From Telopea speciosissima (lineage: Eukaryota > Streptophyta > Magnoliopsida > Proteales > Proteaceae): a stretch of DNA of 64,000 bases. The translations under genes and the position numbers were made by a program. Each line of letters opens with the position of its first letter. The stretch's first letter is position 1. The stretch spans positions 8,753,568 to 8,817,567 of the forward strand of contig NC_057925.1 of NCBI RefSeq assembly GCF_018873765.1. Reading direction: 5' to 3'. Below are positions 38,961 to 52,100 of the stretch, piece after piece. The notes below the pieces were generated by a model that was given only the letters and a program-made list of their open reading frames with translations, was not told the origin of the DNA and ran no database searches.

Positions 38961-40103
38961 TTCGGTGTTGAGATTGGTACCATTTTGTTAGCTATGTATT
39001 TAACTTTGTTGGAACAAAGTTTAAATTATTTAAAACAATCTTTTAATTGGATTTGGTTATTTGGTAGATGGTTTATATTTATTGCATTTAGATTCAGCGT
39101 TTTAAAGTAATCTATTGTACGCTACTACTTATATTGGCATGAAAATGAATATTGTAAATGAGAAATCCTGTAAGTCATGGCATTAAAGAATAGGCTATAT
39201 CTCAATTGGAAAAAATTAAAAGATTAGTAAAGGATGGAGTACTTGAGACTCTACTGTTTTGGTACTTATTTTGACTATATTAGGGGAAAACAGACCAACA
39301 AGACCGAAAGTGGTGCTAGGAGGAGCACTAAGAGGAATCATACATACAGATATTTGTTGACTATTTCCACACCTTATATGAATGGTTAGAGATATTTTAT
39401 CTTGTTCATAGATGGCCATATGAGGTTTAAGTAATTATATCTTTTAATTCATAAAGATGAAGCATTAGATGCTTTCATGAACTATAAGGTAGAACTAGAG
39501 AAACAAATCAGTAAAGTTATAAAATAGTTAGATCAGATAGAGTTGGTGAGTATTACGGAATGTACCTAGCATCTTGATATAAACTTGGTTTGTTTGCTGT
39601 TTTTCTTACAGAGAAAGGTATTCGATGCAGATACATCACAACGGGCGGACTTATTTTAGGGGCAATAAACTTTGGGTTGGGTTATGTATTTGTTGGGCCT
39701 TTGATTAAATGAATATTCTTTGTAATGAGCCATCTTAATGGACCTATAATATGGGTAGACTGCAATTAGAACCGGTCCACCAACACAAGATCGAGCATTT
39801 ATTCGTATTGAAATGGCCGATACCGATGCGGATCCTGCCACAGGACAACCCTGAGTCAATATGGAAATCTAGTCTGGATCAGAACCGGTTCACTCTACAG
39901 AATTGACTGAAGAGAAATCCCTACGGAAGCGTCGTGATCCCATCAGCCACGAGATCGCGAAGCCATTATAATATGTTTAATTACTAAATCACCCTATCAA
40001 GAAACGAAAAATTACTGCGTTACCCTCCAAGATCTCAATAGAAACGGGAGTACAATCTGTATAAGACTACTGAGGGAGCTTTCATAATCAAACTCGAACA
40101 AGG

Positions 40104-43100
40104 ATGGAAACACGGAGCACCTCTCCGTGCTTTTCAACCAATTGGATCGTTGAGCATGGATCTCTTGAGAATAATCTCACTTTTGAGTCTTCCTCTTTTC
40201 CAATCGATGAAGCTACTGAAGCTAGTCCGAAAGATTATTTGCTATTGAAGCCTGCTTCACCGGATTCGGGACCTTGCGAAATCAAGAGTACTTTCAAAAT
40301 CCTTACACAGTTCTTAGTCTTATAACTTAATTTTTCGAATTCAGTTAAGCGAAATTTCAGAATCAATCAATTCCTTCTTTTAGATATAGAATTTGTGTAA
40401 ATTTACCGTCTATGATGCTATGGATTTCAACCAATTAGAGATTGAAATACTTATTACGAATCCGTGTGAATGGGAGGGGATTAAATCATTCATTCATCGC
40501 ACTAATGCGTGTGCGTAAGAATTAGCCGGACGCCGATGGTGAGACTGAGTTGTTCATTTTTGTTGATTAGTAGTTGTTTGAGTTCTTATTTTGCTTTTAC
40601 TAGTTGGATTGAGGGTTGATTGTTATCATCATCTAATCACTGTGGAGCTTTGTTTGACTAGGTTTCGATTGTCATCCTGGTCAAGTGTGCATGTTTATAG
40701 GGAACTAGGGATTAGAACCTTTTTTTTTTTGGGGTGTATAAAAATTCATTACCTAAAGGAGAGAGAACAGGGGACCCGAGAAATCGGGAAAGGAGAGAGA
40801 ATATAAAAAATTACAGCAAACCAAACAAAACCGAATCCTCAAGAGGAGGGGGGATGCAAGAAGGGGGAGGAGAGGCCCCAAGGTGCAACAATATGCCTGT
40901 TCCTTGGGGTATCGGTACAAGAAGGAGAGATCAAAGCTAGCTTGTTTTTAATGTCAAAGGAAATGGAGTCCAAAATAAGCTGTGGGGGTCTAGAAGCAGT
41001 GGACCATTTCTTGATGTTCCGTTCCATCCAAATCTGGTTGATGGTGGCAGCAAAGGTGAGCTTTTCCATAATGTTGCAAATCGAAGAGCCGGCAAAAGTC
41101 ATGTCTACCCAGATCCATTATCTTTGGAAAGGTAAGATTTGTCTAGACCGAGGCCAACACTTAGCTAACACCCCTTTCCAAATTGAAGAGGAGAGGGGGC
41201 AAGCAAAAAAGAGGTGGTCAGTGTTTTCCATGACATTTGGGCAGAGGCAGCATGAGGGAGAGAGCAATTTGGCGATGGATGAGAATGACTACGTTGGGAG
41301 GCAGTTGGCGAATGCATGCCAAACTGTGAAACTGTTGGCAACCTTGGTGATGCAGATCCAAGTTCACGCAGGAAGAAGAAGAGCAGCCTTTGATTTTCGT
41401 TGGAGCCTTATTTTATATATTTAGTTTTTATTAGGGTTAAAACAGTCTTTTATTCCCCTCCACGATTTTAGAGGGATGATGTTTTTGTTTATTTGTTTGT
41501 TACACTTGTACTCCTAGTTAGAGTATGAGTCTACTGTTTTTATATTGTTTTTATTAGGATTCAGGTTAAGGGAAGTCACTACTCCTAATCGATTAGGATT
41601 GGTTTTAGGATTTAGAACTAGGACTCCTAGTTCAAATCTACATATCTTTGTAAGGCCTTTTGGCCCCCCTTTTATTATAAATAGAAGAAATCGTGGCGAG
41701 CTCCCCACTCATCGATTAAAAAGAAAAACTTCGATTTCAGATCCGAGTTCGCCTGAGCTTGCTCCTGCTCCCCTCCTGCATCCTTGTGGACTCAAGGTGG
41801 TTAAAGGGTGGGTTCTCCTACGACTCCTTGACTTGTGAAGGTCGGAGGTCTTCTTCTATCTTCAAGCGTTGTCGCTCCGCACCTTAACCTGCAACTTATC
41901 CATTCCACCCTCAACCCCATTAAACCTGCAACTCCTACTTCAACTAGGATTCCATTATAATTCCAGATCTAGCCATCACCTTCAAACCCTATTCTCAGCC
42001 CACCTTCCCTACATCATTCCCCCCACTCGACCTCAGCCCTAGCCTATAATTTCCCCTCTAACCCCTTCATCTCTTCACTCCATTAAACCCTAAAGCACTG
42101 TGACCCGATTACGCCCAAAATTGCAGAAATTCAAAACATCTCCTAACCCTAATATCTTTATACCATTAAGACCTCGAAACCTGCCTTTTAAAACCCTATA
42201 AACCCCCTTGTCATTACTCAGCCCTAACCCTAAATTTTGCCCTAAAACCCTAGTCTGCCCATTCGGCCAACCCTTAGACAGAACTGGTCCTAAGTGGAAG
42301 TTATTTCACCTAGGCTACATCAAATTGGTATCAAAGCCATGGACAAACATGGCAACCCTATTGTTGATCCAACACTACCACCCCAACCTGATTCCCTTTT
42401 GCAATCATGGCTATGCTCGCGAGAAGATCTCATGCAGACCGCAAGTTCTTGGTGATCGAATGACAGCCATGGAACAAAAGCAAGCTGCGCCTACTATAAA
42501 CAACCCTCTATACGTAGAGGAAGATCGGCTACAAGTCCATTCTGAAGTTCATGGCACTCTGGGAAGGAATGAGCACTACAGAGATCATTCCAGACGTGAC
42601 AGGGACCACAGAGATCAGTCTAGACATGACCGAGGCTACAGGGATCGAAGAAGATGTGATAGGGATGACTACAGAGAAGATAGGGACAGAACTACTGAAG
42701 CACCTCGAAGACCTAATTTTGAGGAATATTTGAGATCCTACTTCACTGGAGATGAAGCCGAGCAAGAAGATTTGATACACAGAAGGTCAAGCTTGAAGCG
42801 AAAGAGTATGATGGGACTGGTGATCCACAGAAATTCTACGACTGGCTTGCTGCCCTAGATGACTACTTTGATTGGTATGATTTGCCTGAGGATCGAAAGA
42901 TGAGACTGGCACGCACTAAATTAATTGGTGCTGCTCGAGACTGGTGGCGCAAGACAGAGAGAGATTTGACTCCATCATGGTGGTTGTTGACAGATTCACC
43001 AAGATGGCTCACTTCATTCCTTGTCGAAGAACATTTGATGCATCCCACATTGCCAAGCTATTCTTCAAGGAGATTGTTCGCATCCATGGGTTACTCAGTA

Positions 43101-46100
43101 CCATTGTATCCGATCGTGATGTGAAGTTTATGAGTTATTTCTGGAAGACTCTATGGCTGAAGACAAACACCAAGCTCTTGTTCTCTACTGCATTCCACCC
43201 CCAGACTGACGGACAGACAGAGGTAGTCAACAGAAGCCTTGGTAATTTGCTGCGGTGTTTGGTCCGAGATTATGAGAAGACATGGCCCTCTATCCTTGAC
43301 ATTGCTGAGTTTGCATACAACAGCTCTGTGAACAGGACCACCGGTCGTACTCCCTTCGAGATTCTTCTTGGGATACAACCCCGCCGCCCGATTGATCTCA
43401 TTCCCTTACCCCCTCAAGCTCGGGTAAGTGTTGAAGCCGATGAGTTTGTTCGTCATATCACCGAAGTGCATGCAGATGTTCGGCGCAAAATTGCACTCAG
43501 TTATGATCACTACAAGTCCACTGCCGACAAGCATCGCCGGTTCGTTGAGTTCAAGCCAGGCGACATGGTCATGGTACGGGTGAATCCAGAGAGACACCAA
43601 CTGGGTGTCAACACTAAGCTCCATCCAAAGAAGATGGGTCCATACAAGGTGTTGAAACGTATTGGCCCTAATGCTTATGTTCTAGAGTTGCCTGATGATA
43701 TGGGCATAAGCAATGTTTTCAATGTGGCTGATCTATATCTGTACACGGGGCATCATTCCGATGATGGCGACTCCGAGCACATGTTGCGGCTGCCCCAACT
43801 GAAGCCGCCTCCGGAAGATGTGATTGAGGAAGTTCTGGATGATATGCACAAGACGACTCGTCAAGGCGCCGGTTATCACTCTTTCCTTGTCAAGTGGAAA
43901 GGTCGCCCACGCCACGACAGCACGTGGATACATGCTGATGATTTCAAGAGGCTCGATCCGGAGTTGTATGATCGCTATATGACATTCACCCATTCATCGG
44001 AGATGAATGTTTCTAAGCCGGGGAGAGCTGATGCAGATCCAAGTTCACGCAGGAAGAAGAAGAGCAGCCTTTGATTTTCGTTGGAGCCTTATTTTATATA
44101 TTTAGTTTTTATTAGGGTTAAAACAGTCTTTTATTCCCCTCCACGATTTTAGAGGGATGATGTTTTTGTTTATTTGTTTGTTACACTTGTACTCCTAGTT
44201 AGAGTATGAGTCTACTGTTTTTATATTGTTTTTATTAGGATTCAGGTTAAGGGAAGTCACTACTCCTAATCTGATTAGGATTGGTTTTAGGATTTAGAAC
44301 TAGGACTCCTAGTTCAAATCTACATATCTTTGTAAGGCCTTTTGGCCCCCCCTTTTATTATAAATAGAAGAAATCGTGGGCAGGCTCCCCCACTACTGAT
44401 TAAAAAGAAAAACTTCTGATTTCAGATCTGAGTTGCTGCCTTCGAGCTGCTGCTCCTGCTCCCCTGCGAGCTGCATCCTTGTGGACTCAAGGTGGTTAAA
44501 GGGTGGGTTCTCCTACGACTCCTTGCACTGTGAAGGTCAGGAGGTCTTCTTCTATCTTCAAGCTGTTGCTGCTCCTGCACCTTAACCCTGCAACTTATCC
44601 ATTCCACCCTCAACCCCATTAAACCTGCAACTCCTACTTCAACTAGGATTCCATTATAATTCCAGATCTAGCCATCACCTTCAAACCCTATTCTCAGCCC
44701 ACCTTCCCTACACCATTCCCCCCACTCGACCTCAGCCCTAGCCTATAATTTCCCCTCTAACCCCTTCATCTCTTCACTCCATTAAACCCTAAAGCCTGTG
44801 ACCCGATTCTGCCCAAAATTGCAGAAATTCAAAACATCTCCTAACCCTAATATCTTTATACCATTAAGACCTCTGAAACCTGCCTTTTAAAACCCTATAA
44901 ACCCCCTTGTCATTACTCAGCCCTAACCCTAAATTTTGCCCTAAAAACCCTAGTCTGCCCATTCGGCCAACCCTTAGACAGAACTGGTCCTAAGTAGAAG
45001 TTATTTCACCTAGGCTACATCACTTGGAGTGCATTGGAAGGCCAGAGCTAATGTATGACTCTGGGGGGATCAAGTGCAGAAGTATGGCCATAGGATGCCA
45101 GAGGTCAAGCCATTAGAGAGGTGGAAGAGCTTTCTACACTCTTGGTGGAGATGGCCTCTAGAGCAACAGAGTGAAGCTTCAGGATCTTGCACCAAGCCCA
45201 AGAAGCATCCAAGTAGGTTGGGGCTATCCAAATGGAGTTAGAGTGGAGGGGGTCGGAGTAGACCCAATCAACCCAAATACTATGGTGTTTGGAGACCAAC
45301 TTCCATATCAACTTGATAATACCAGCTGTGTTTACATCTTTGATTCTTCTTAGGCCAAGGTCACCCTCTTTTAGAGAGAGACAAACTGCAGCTAGCTGAT
45401 GGGGCGAAGAAATTTGGTAGCATCAGAGCCTTTCCATACGAAGGCAGACATGAGAGATTCTAGGTCCTAGATGGTAGATTGAGGGAGCACAAAGCAGCCG
45501 GACCAATAGATGTAGCAAGACTAAAGAACTGATTTGATGAGCACTAATTGGCCAACATAAGACAGGATTGGAGTATCTTATGAATGATATCGAGCATGGG
45601 GGTGCAGTGATGGGCATACAACCTAGTCGGAATCAGGGGGAGACCCAAGTATTTGACTGGAAGTTGCCCAATGGAGAAGCCAGTCACTTGAGAAAATAAT
45701 GCTTTGTCAACCTCCAAAACGCCTTCCAAGAACAAAATAGATTTCCTCGGGTTGATGCGGAGCCCTGATAAATCCTCAAAAGCCTGGAGACAGGACATGA
45801 TTGTCTCAAGGGAGACAAGGGAGGCTTTGGAGAAGATCATAAGGTCATCAACAAAAGCCAGGTGGGTAAGCTTGAGAGCCTTACACTTTGAGATTGGGGA
45901 TTTGAGCTGCTGGTCCGTGCAAAGCTGGAGGCTAGGACTTCAAGGACTAGGGTAAATAGGTAAGGGGATAAAGGACAGCCCTGTCAAATTCCTACCAATG
46001 AGGGAAAGTAGCCTGCTGGACTGCCATTAACCAAAACTGAGAATTGGGGAGTGGAGATACATTGGTGGATCCAGTTGATGAAGGGGTGGGGAACCCCATC

Positions 46101-49100
46101 TTGGTCATGACCTTTGAGATGAGGTCCCAATGTCAGGAGTCAAAGGCTTTATGAATGTCAATCTTGATGATAGCTGAAGGGGAGTGAGCTTTTCTATCAA
46201 ATCCTCTGACTATCTCATGACAAAGGAGAATGCTGTCAGCAATGTTTCTACCAGCAATGGAGGTGGACTGATTGTGACAAACAAGAGAGTCAATAATCAA
46301 TTTCAACCTATTAGCAAGAATCTTGGCTATGAACTTGTACAGGAGATTGCAAAGAGATATAGACCTAAAGTCTGGCGTAGTGGAAGCGCCTTCTTTCTTT
46401 GTAATGAGACAAATGAAAGTATAATTTATACCCTTGATCTGGCTTGGATTGAAAAAGAAACTCTTTATAGCCTGGATAAAGGTCATTCTTGATGATATCC
46501 CAAGAGGTGAAGAAGAATCCCATACTAAAACTATTCGGACCGGGGGGCTTGTTGGCTTTGTGAGATCGGACCACAACAATGATTTCATATTCAGAGGGGA
46601 TGGCCTGAAGGGAGCTGATCCAATGAGGAGAAACAAACTTGTTGAGCAGATTGTTCGGTATGGAGCCAGAAGTAGTCAAAGGAGGTTTGAACAGATCTTT
46701 ATAGTAGTTCACAGCCTCCTTTTTAATGCCGTCTACCGTGTGAAAAGAAGTGTCATCTGAAGTCACCAACATGGGAATGGAGTTGGTGTTAATCCTGGAC
46801 TTCAAGGACCTATGAAAGTAAGCTTAATTCGAGTCTCCAAGCTCTAACCACTTTATCCTAGCCTTCTGTCTCAGAAAACTTTCTTCTTGGGAGAGCAGAG
46901 AGGCAAGAACCAAACTAAGATCTTTTTCTTCATCCGCTAAAGAAGCATTGCGGATGTCCAACTGAAGTCTCGATTGAACGTCCGATAATTTGGCATTGCA
47001 ATCAGAGACCTGCAAAGAAATATTTCCAAAGGTACTGGAGTTCCAAGCTTTAAGAGCACATTTCACATTCTTGAACCTTTTGGCAAAGACAATGAGAGGG
47101 GTAGGAAAAGGTTGGACAGGCTTGTCCCAAGCTTCTTTAACAATGGAGAGAAAGTCAGGGTGGGATGACCACATGTCAAAGAATTTAAATGGTTTTGGGA
47201 CAAAGGAGGTATAAGGCTGAATGAGAAGAGATATGGGGCAGTGGTCAGAGATACCCAGGTTGTCAAAAGTTGCATGGGAGGAAGGGAAGGAGGACTGCCA
47301 TGCTTCATTGACCTGTCATGTTTACAAGCTATCTGAGCATCACTGCTTTTTCTGTTGTGCCAAGTGAAGGGGGCAGCCAGACCATCTCAAATCATCAACT
47401 CCAATATCATCAATGCATTCATTGAAAGCTTCAATTAAAGCCAAGTCAATTCTATCACCTCCAGCTTTTTCGTGACTGTAGCGGATGACATTGAAATCGC
47501 CCCCTAAGCCCCATGGGAGAGAGCCTACTTGATTTGTGTAGAAAACCTAGGACCTGTAACCAGTAACTTTAGAGAGGAGAAAAGAGAGAAGAGAAGATGG
47601 AAGTTGTAATGCTTGAATGCTTGAGTGTCATAATCGATCACCCAACCCCTTTATTTATAGTAAACAGAATTACACCTTATTCCTAGTCTAATTAGGAATG
47701 AAACTTACTCCTAATCAAAGTAGGAATGACTCCTAATCAAAATAGGAATGACTCCCTTACCTATTCCTATTAGGAATTCCCATTATAACTAGGAATACCA
47801 AAATAATATAAGAAGAATAAAATTACCCCAAAAAAGACCAGAATACCCCCACGGTATTCCGGAGTACATATTCCAACACTCCCCCTCAAGCTGGATTATA
47901 CAAATAAGTAAAGAAAGAAGATCCAGCTTGTACTAAAGAAAAAAAGAACTCCATAATAATGCTAACACTCCCCCTCAAGTTGGCGCATACAAGGTACTAA
48001 TGCCCAACTTGAACAAAATAGGAAAATAATAAGGTGCAGCAGAATCCAGCTTGACATATGAATGCAGGTCCCAAATAAACCTTCAAGAACTTAAAAAAAA
48101 ATAGATCTTCAAAACTTGGACAGATATGATCAGCAAATCGGGACTGGAATGTCTTCCAAAAAAGGCAGCTTTCAACGATCTTCAATAGCTATCCAGTGAT
48201 GAATCTCAGATTGTCATAATGACATAAAATCTTGAAGTTAAATAAGGAGAGCAGCAAGCAGCGAAAACAAACTGAATCAGGCAGCGGAAAAAATATTGTA
48301 TCAACCCAACTGAAAGTCCTCAAATAGGCAACAACCAAATAGCTTCAATACTCTTCAATACTTCAATCTCCCCCTTACGGCAAACTCAACCAAATAACAA
48401 AGGATACCCAATAGCAATGGTGGAAAACACTGATCTTCTATGTTTTGCACTAATGTTCCTGCAAGTTCTGCAATGTCTGCAGGTGTACTGTACATAATCC
48501 CCCCCTCACGTGTGGTACACGTGGACATAACAGAGATGATGTAAGGTGTAATGGCAAAAACATAACTTTCCAGAATTTTCCAAAGGTGCTATGGGTAAGT
48601 AAAAAGGAACGAATGGCAAAATTGTAATGTACCAAAAGTTTCCAAACGTGTTATGGGTAAATATCAAAGGTATGGGATATGAAGGGAATTAGATTTATTG
48701 AAAGGGAACGGTGTTGGAAAAAGAAAAAAGGATGGCATGGCTGTAATTTGGTGAAAATCCACTTTTAAATACAATCCAAGCCAAAGGGCAAACTGGTAAT
48801 AAATCAGAATTTTCAAGGGTCAATTGAATAGTCAAATAGGGGAATGTATGAAAAAATAATGGCAGTTCCGTAAATAATCAGAATTTTGTGAGGACTTTTT
48901 GGTAAAAAAAAAGCAATGGGATGCAATGAGTAAAATAGATGGGCTAGAATCCAAATAAACACCCAACCAATATAAAAGCCCAACAAGAGCTTGAGTAAAG
49001 AGGATGAGCCCGAACAGATTTTAGAGAAAGAGATGCCCAAAATGGGCTGGTTTGAAATACAGGCCCAACCAAAAACAAGAAAAGACCCATTTGAAAAAGC

Positions 49101-52100
49101 CAATAAGAGGGTGGCCCGGCCCATTTTAAAAAGGAAATTAGAGGGTGTAATTTAGATGAAATCCAAGTAAAGCAAACGCAAGGCCAAGAGTAAACTTGTA
49201 ATTAAATTGGGAAGATTGGGTAATAGTAAACTGTAGGGGCAAACCTGGGAAGTAGGATTTAAAAAAGGATAAAATTCTGTCACGCAACATTGGAATTCAT
49301 GAGGATATTGATTGAATTAGACATAAAGGCAGGGGCATATTTGAAAACCAGGAAATAAAATAAAGCATAAAATCGTGGAAATACCGTCATCTTCAAGACT
49401 TCAACCATGATCCACGATTCTCAGCAGTAAGGAGTTGAGAGTGGACGAGGGTAACAAGATGATTCCATCAGCTCCTTCCTCGAGACGCAACCAAAGGTGC
49501 AAACAGTGGCAGTCGAGAAAGGAATTGTTGAGGCAGAAACCAGAGAAAAGACAGCGGCAAAGTGGAAGGACGAAGCAGAGAATACAGCAGTCGACACCAT
49601 GAACCATGAAATTCCAGGGAAAAGCCATGAGGCGGTAACTAAAATAGCAGCCAAGACGGTTCCATGTACGAAAACAGCAATAAAATCATCAATATGGTAG
49701 AACTGCATATCTTCGTCTTCGATCAAATAGTTGCAGCAAAGATAAAATAAAACCAGCAGAGGAGTGAATCCCAGAAATCAAATAGTTGCAGCCGGGGTGT
49801 CTCAGCAGCAGAATAAGTCCAGAAATCGGTCAGCAGTAGGAGGTATGATATTCATACACAATCGTCATCGAAACAATACAAAACCCTAGTTCTTCTTCTT
49901 CTATGAACTAGGGTTTCTTCTTCAACTTAGAAATAAAAAACGACTCTCAAAACAGCAATTACAGAGAGAATCCGGTACTTAGTTACTGCTCTGATACCAT
50001 GTAGAAAACCTAAGACCTGTAACCAGTAACTTTAGAGAGGAGAAAAGAGAGAAGAGAAGATGGAAGTTGTAATGCTTGAATGCTTAAGTGTCATAATCGA
50101 TCACCCAGCCCCTTTATTTATAGTAAACAGAATTACACCTTATTCCTAGTCTAATTAGGAATGAAACTTACTCCTAATCAAAGTAGGAATGACTCCTAAT
50201 CAAAATAGGAATGACTCCCTTACCTATTCCTATTAGGAATTCCCATTATAACTAGGAATACCAAAATAATATAAGAAGAATAAAATTACCCCAAAAAAGA
50301 CCAGAATACCCCCACGGTATTCCGGAGTACATATTCCAACAATTTGCAACGGAGCGAAGATCAGACCAAAGACAATTGTGCTCGGAGGGGATGTTGGAAG
50401 CATAAGTGGCGGTAAAGAAGAAGGTGGAATTACCAAGGGTGGTTGCAATGCTGAAGTGGAGGAATTGGGAGGAGAAGAGGGTAGGTTGAATTTTTTAGGG
50501 GTCCAATTGAAACCAGATTCTGCCACCATGGTGATGAGAGTAGTTTGTAATTAGGGACCAGCTAGGAGCAATGCATGCAAGCAATATGGGCAGCATTTGA
50601 TTCTTGAGCTCAGGTTTCAATGAGGCAGCAAAAACTAGAGTGAAAGAGTTTGATATGAGAGTGAATCTCAAAGTGCTTTGAGTGGGAGTTGAGACCCTTG
50701 GAGTTCCAAATGAGACCATGGTTCATTGAGGAAAGAGAGGAGTAGGCAGTGAACGTCTTGAGAGGACGGATTACATTTGCACGAAAGTGGGAGGCACTGT
50801 GATGTTGTCGCAGATAAGAACGAGGATGCATCTGGGGGGGGGGGGGGGAGGTGGGGGGCGGAGAAATGGTTGGGGAGCAGGGGTGGGTGGCAGGAGAACC
50901 AGGGGGGACGGGTGGAGAAGATGAAGAGAGAAGAGGGTTGTGGGTTGGGTCTTGGGTCAAGTCTGAGGTCAAGGCAGGGAATAGCGCGTGGGTGGGCTCA
51001 AAAGGGTTAGGTTCTAATTGGTTTTGGGGGTCAGGGTGAGCCCAGAACCAGAGGGAAGTGGAGTGCAATGTGGGTTAGGTGGGATTGAGGGAGTGGGCCC
51101 TATCGAGAGGGGAGGACATGTTGTAAGGTTCAACGAGGGAGTAATTAGGATTGAAGCTTCGATTGAAAGCTGAGTGGGCCCCAGTCAAAGACATGATGGC
51201 GGAAAGGGTAAAATGTAAGGAAGGGTTTGGTGAAGAGGGTTGACTTGATGAGAAAAGGAGGAGCTAGGGGTTCTTGAGGATTAGGGGTTAGAGGAAGATC
51301 TTCGCATGGCAGGAGCGGGAGATCTCGACGGAGGGCGACAGGTCGAGGTAGGGGGCTGCAAAGGGTTGGGATCAGAAGAAGCTGCTTCAGGAAGGGCGAC
51401 AGGGCCAATTGCGTCGGTTTGTTGCAGGCCAATTGCGTTAGTCTATTGCAGGCAGTTGAAGGGGTTCATACTGATAGGTAACTCAGAGCCTTGGGCAACT
51501 GGAAGAGACCAGTGGATACTAGAGTACCCTCTCGGTGAACCTGAAGTAGGCTGCTCTTGGAGGCGTTGACGGTGACAGTGACGGTGGCAAGTCCTTGTTC
51601 GGCCACGACTGAATGGACTGAGAGGAGCTGGGGTGGTGGCGGCAAGTTGAGCGGGCGATGGGTTGTTGATGGAGAGGTGGGGTAGGGAATTAGTGGTGGT
51701 GGAAGAAGGGCTAGGGTAAAGAGAGTCGATTGGGCAAGCATCGACTTCTTCTCCGGTAGCAGTGGGGTTGGGCTGGCAAAGGGATGAGTCATGGCCAAAG
51801 GTTTTACAAACCAAACAATGGGGCAGAGACCATTCATAGGACACCGCTTGCAAAAATGAGTGATTGTCATCGTCAATCATTGTGATACCCGATGGAAGTG
51901 CTTCACTTGCAGGGACGTCGACACAAATGCGAGCATAGGCGAGTCTATCTTTTCTGCTGGTTCTGGCATTAGAGTGTAGGGGAGTACCAAGAATTGAGCT
52001 TACAAGACTAAGACCTTCAGTGCACCAGTAGTGGAGAGGGAGGCCAGGTAGAGAGATCTAGAGAGGGATGGAGGAGTGATTGACTCTTTGAAGTTGAAGA

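Larger units (their letters stand above)
31100..40103. other. Nine-kb intergenic region rich in decayed elements
   Basis: Between the divergent CESA3 and 858-aa-protein genes no intact gene was recognised. Contents listed separately: hAT-like elements at 33785-34405 and 35245-35506, a 66-bp tandem repeat at 35646-35790, an LTR remnant at 35946-36300, repeats at 37157-37429, and a Copia gag remnant at 37560-38960. The stretches 31100-33780 and 36300-37150 show no recognisable feature; a proline-rich open frame at 33149-33394 looks fortuitous. Confidence 0.5.
41348..45022 (+). mobile_element. Ty3/Gypsy chromovirus derivative with large internal deletion
   Basis: LTRs 41348-42322 and 44029-45022 start TGATGCAGATCC and end GGCTACATCA; the target duplication CTTGG is perfect (41343-41347 and 45023-45027). 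The primer site TGGTATCAAAGC (42326-42337) matches initiator-Met tRNA with one mismatch. The internal region is only 1.7 kb. Gag comes first, frameshifted near 42780 (NPLYVEEDRLQ; YDGTGDPQKFYDWL; LIGAARDWWRKTE). It is joined near 42960 directly to integrase (FDSIMVVVDRFTKMAHF, SDRDVKF, HPQTDGQTEVVNRSL, so the D-D-E triad is present) and then a chromodomain (SFLVKWKGRPRHDSTW). Protease, reverse transcriptase and RNase H are missing. The integrase frame runs about 45 nt into the 3' LTR. Inserted in the LINE. Confidence 0.93.
47537..50341 (-). mobile_element. Non-autonomous LTR retrotransposon (2.8 kb) in the LINE endonuclease
   Basis: Two 342-bp LTRs (47537-47878 and 50000-50341), TG..CA ends on the plus strand, with perfect target duplication ATTTG (47532-47536 and 50342-50346). 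The orientation is minus: a perfect initiator-Met primer site TGGTATCAGAGC (49999-49988 read on minus) directly follows the right-hand LTR, and a polypurine tract GAGGGGGAG borders the left-hand LTR. The 2.1 kb interior has no gag or pol similarity. The LTRs differ at only three positions, all A/G transitions. It is probably mobilised in trans by a Copia element (inference from LTR length, primer site and polypurine arrangement). Confidence 0.92.

Noticed and set aside
42225..45000. CCCTAAACCCTAA-like runs suggesting interstitial telomere repeats
   Set aside because: They are irregular, few and lie at the same place in both LTRs of the Gypsy element, so they are LTR sequence.
49397..49740. 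Open frames on both strands inside the non-autonomous LTR element
   Set aside because: No gag, pol or other domain is recognisable; both strands are open because of base composition.
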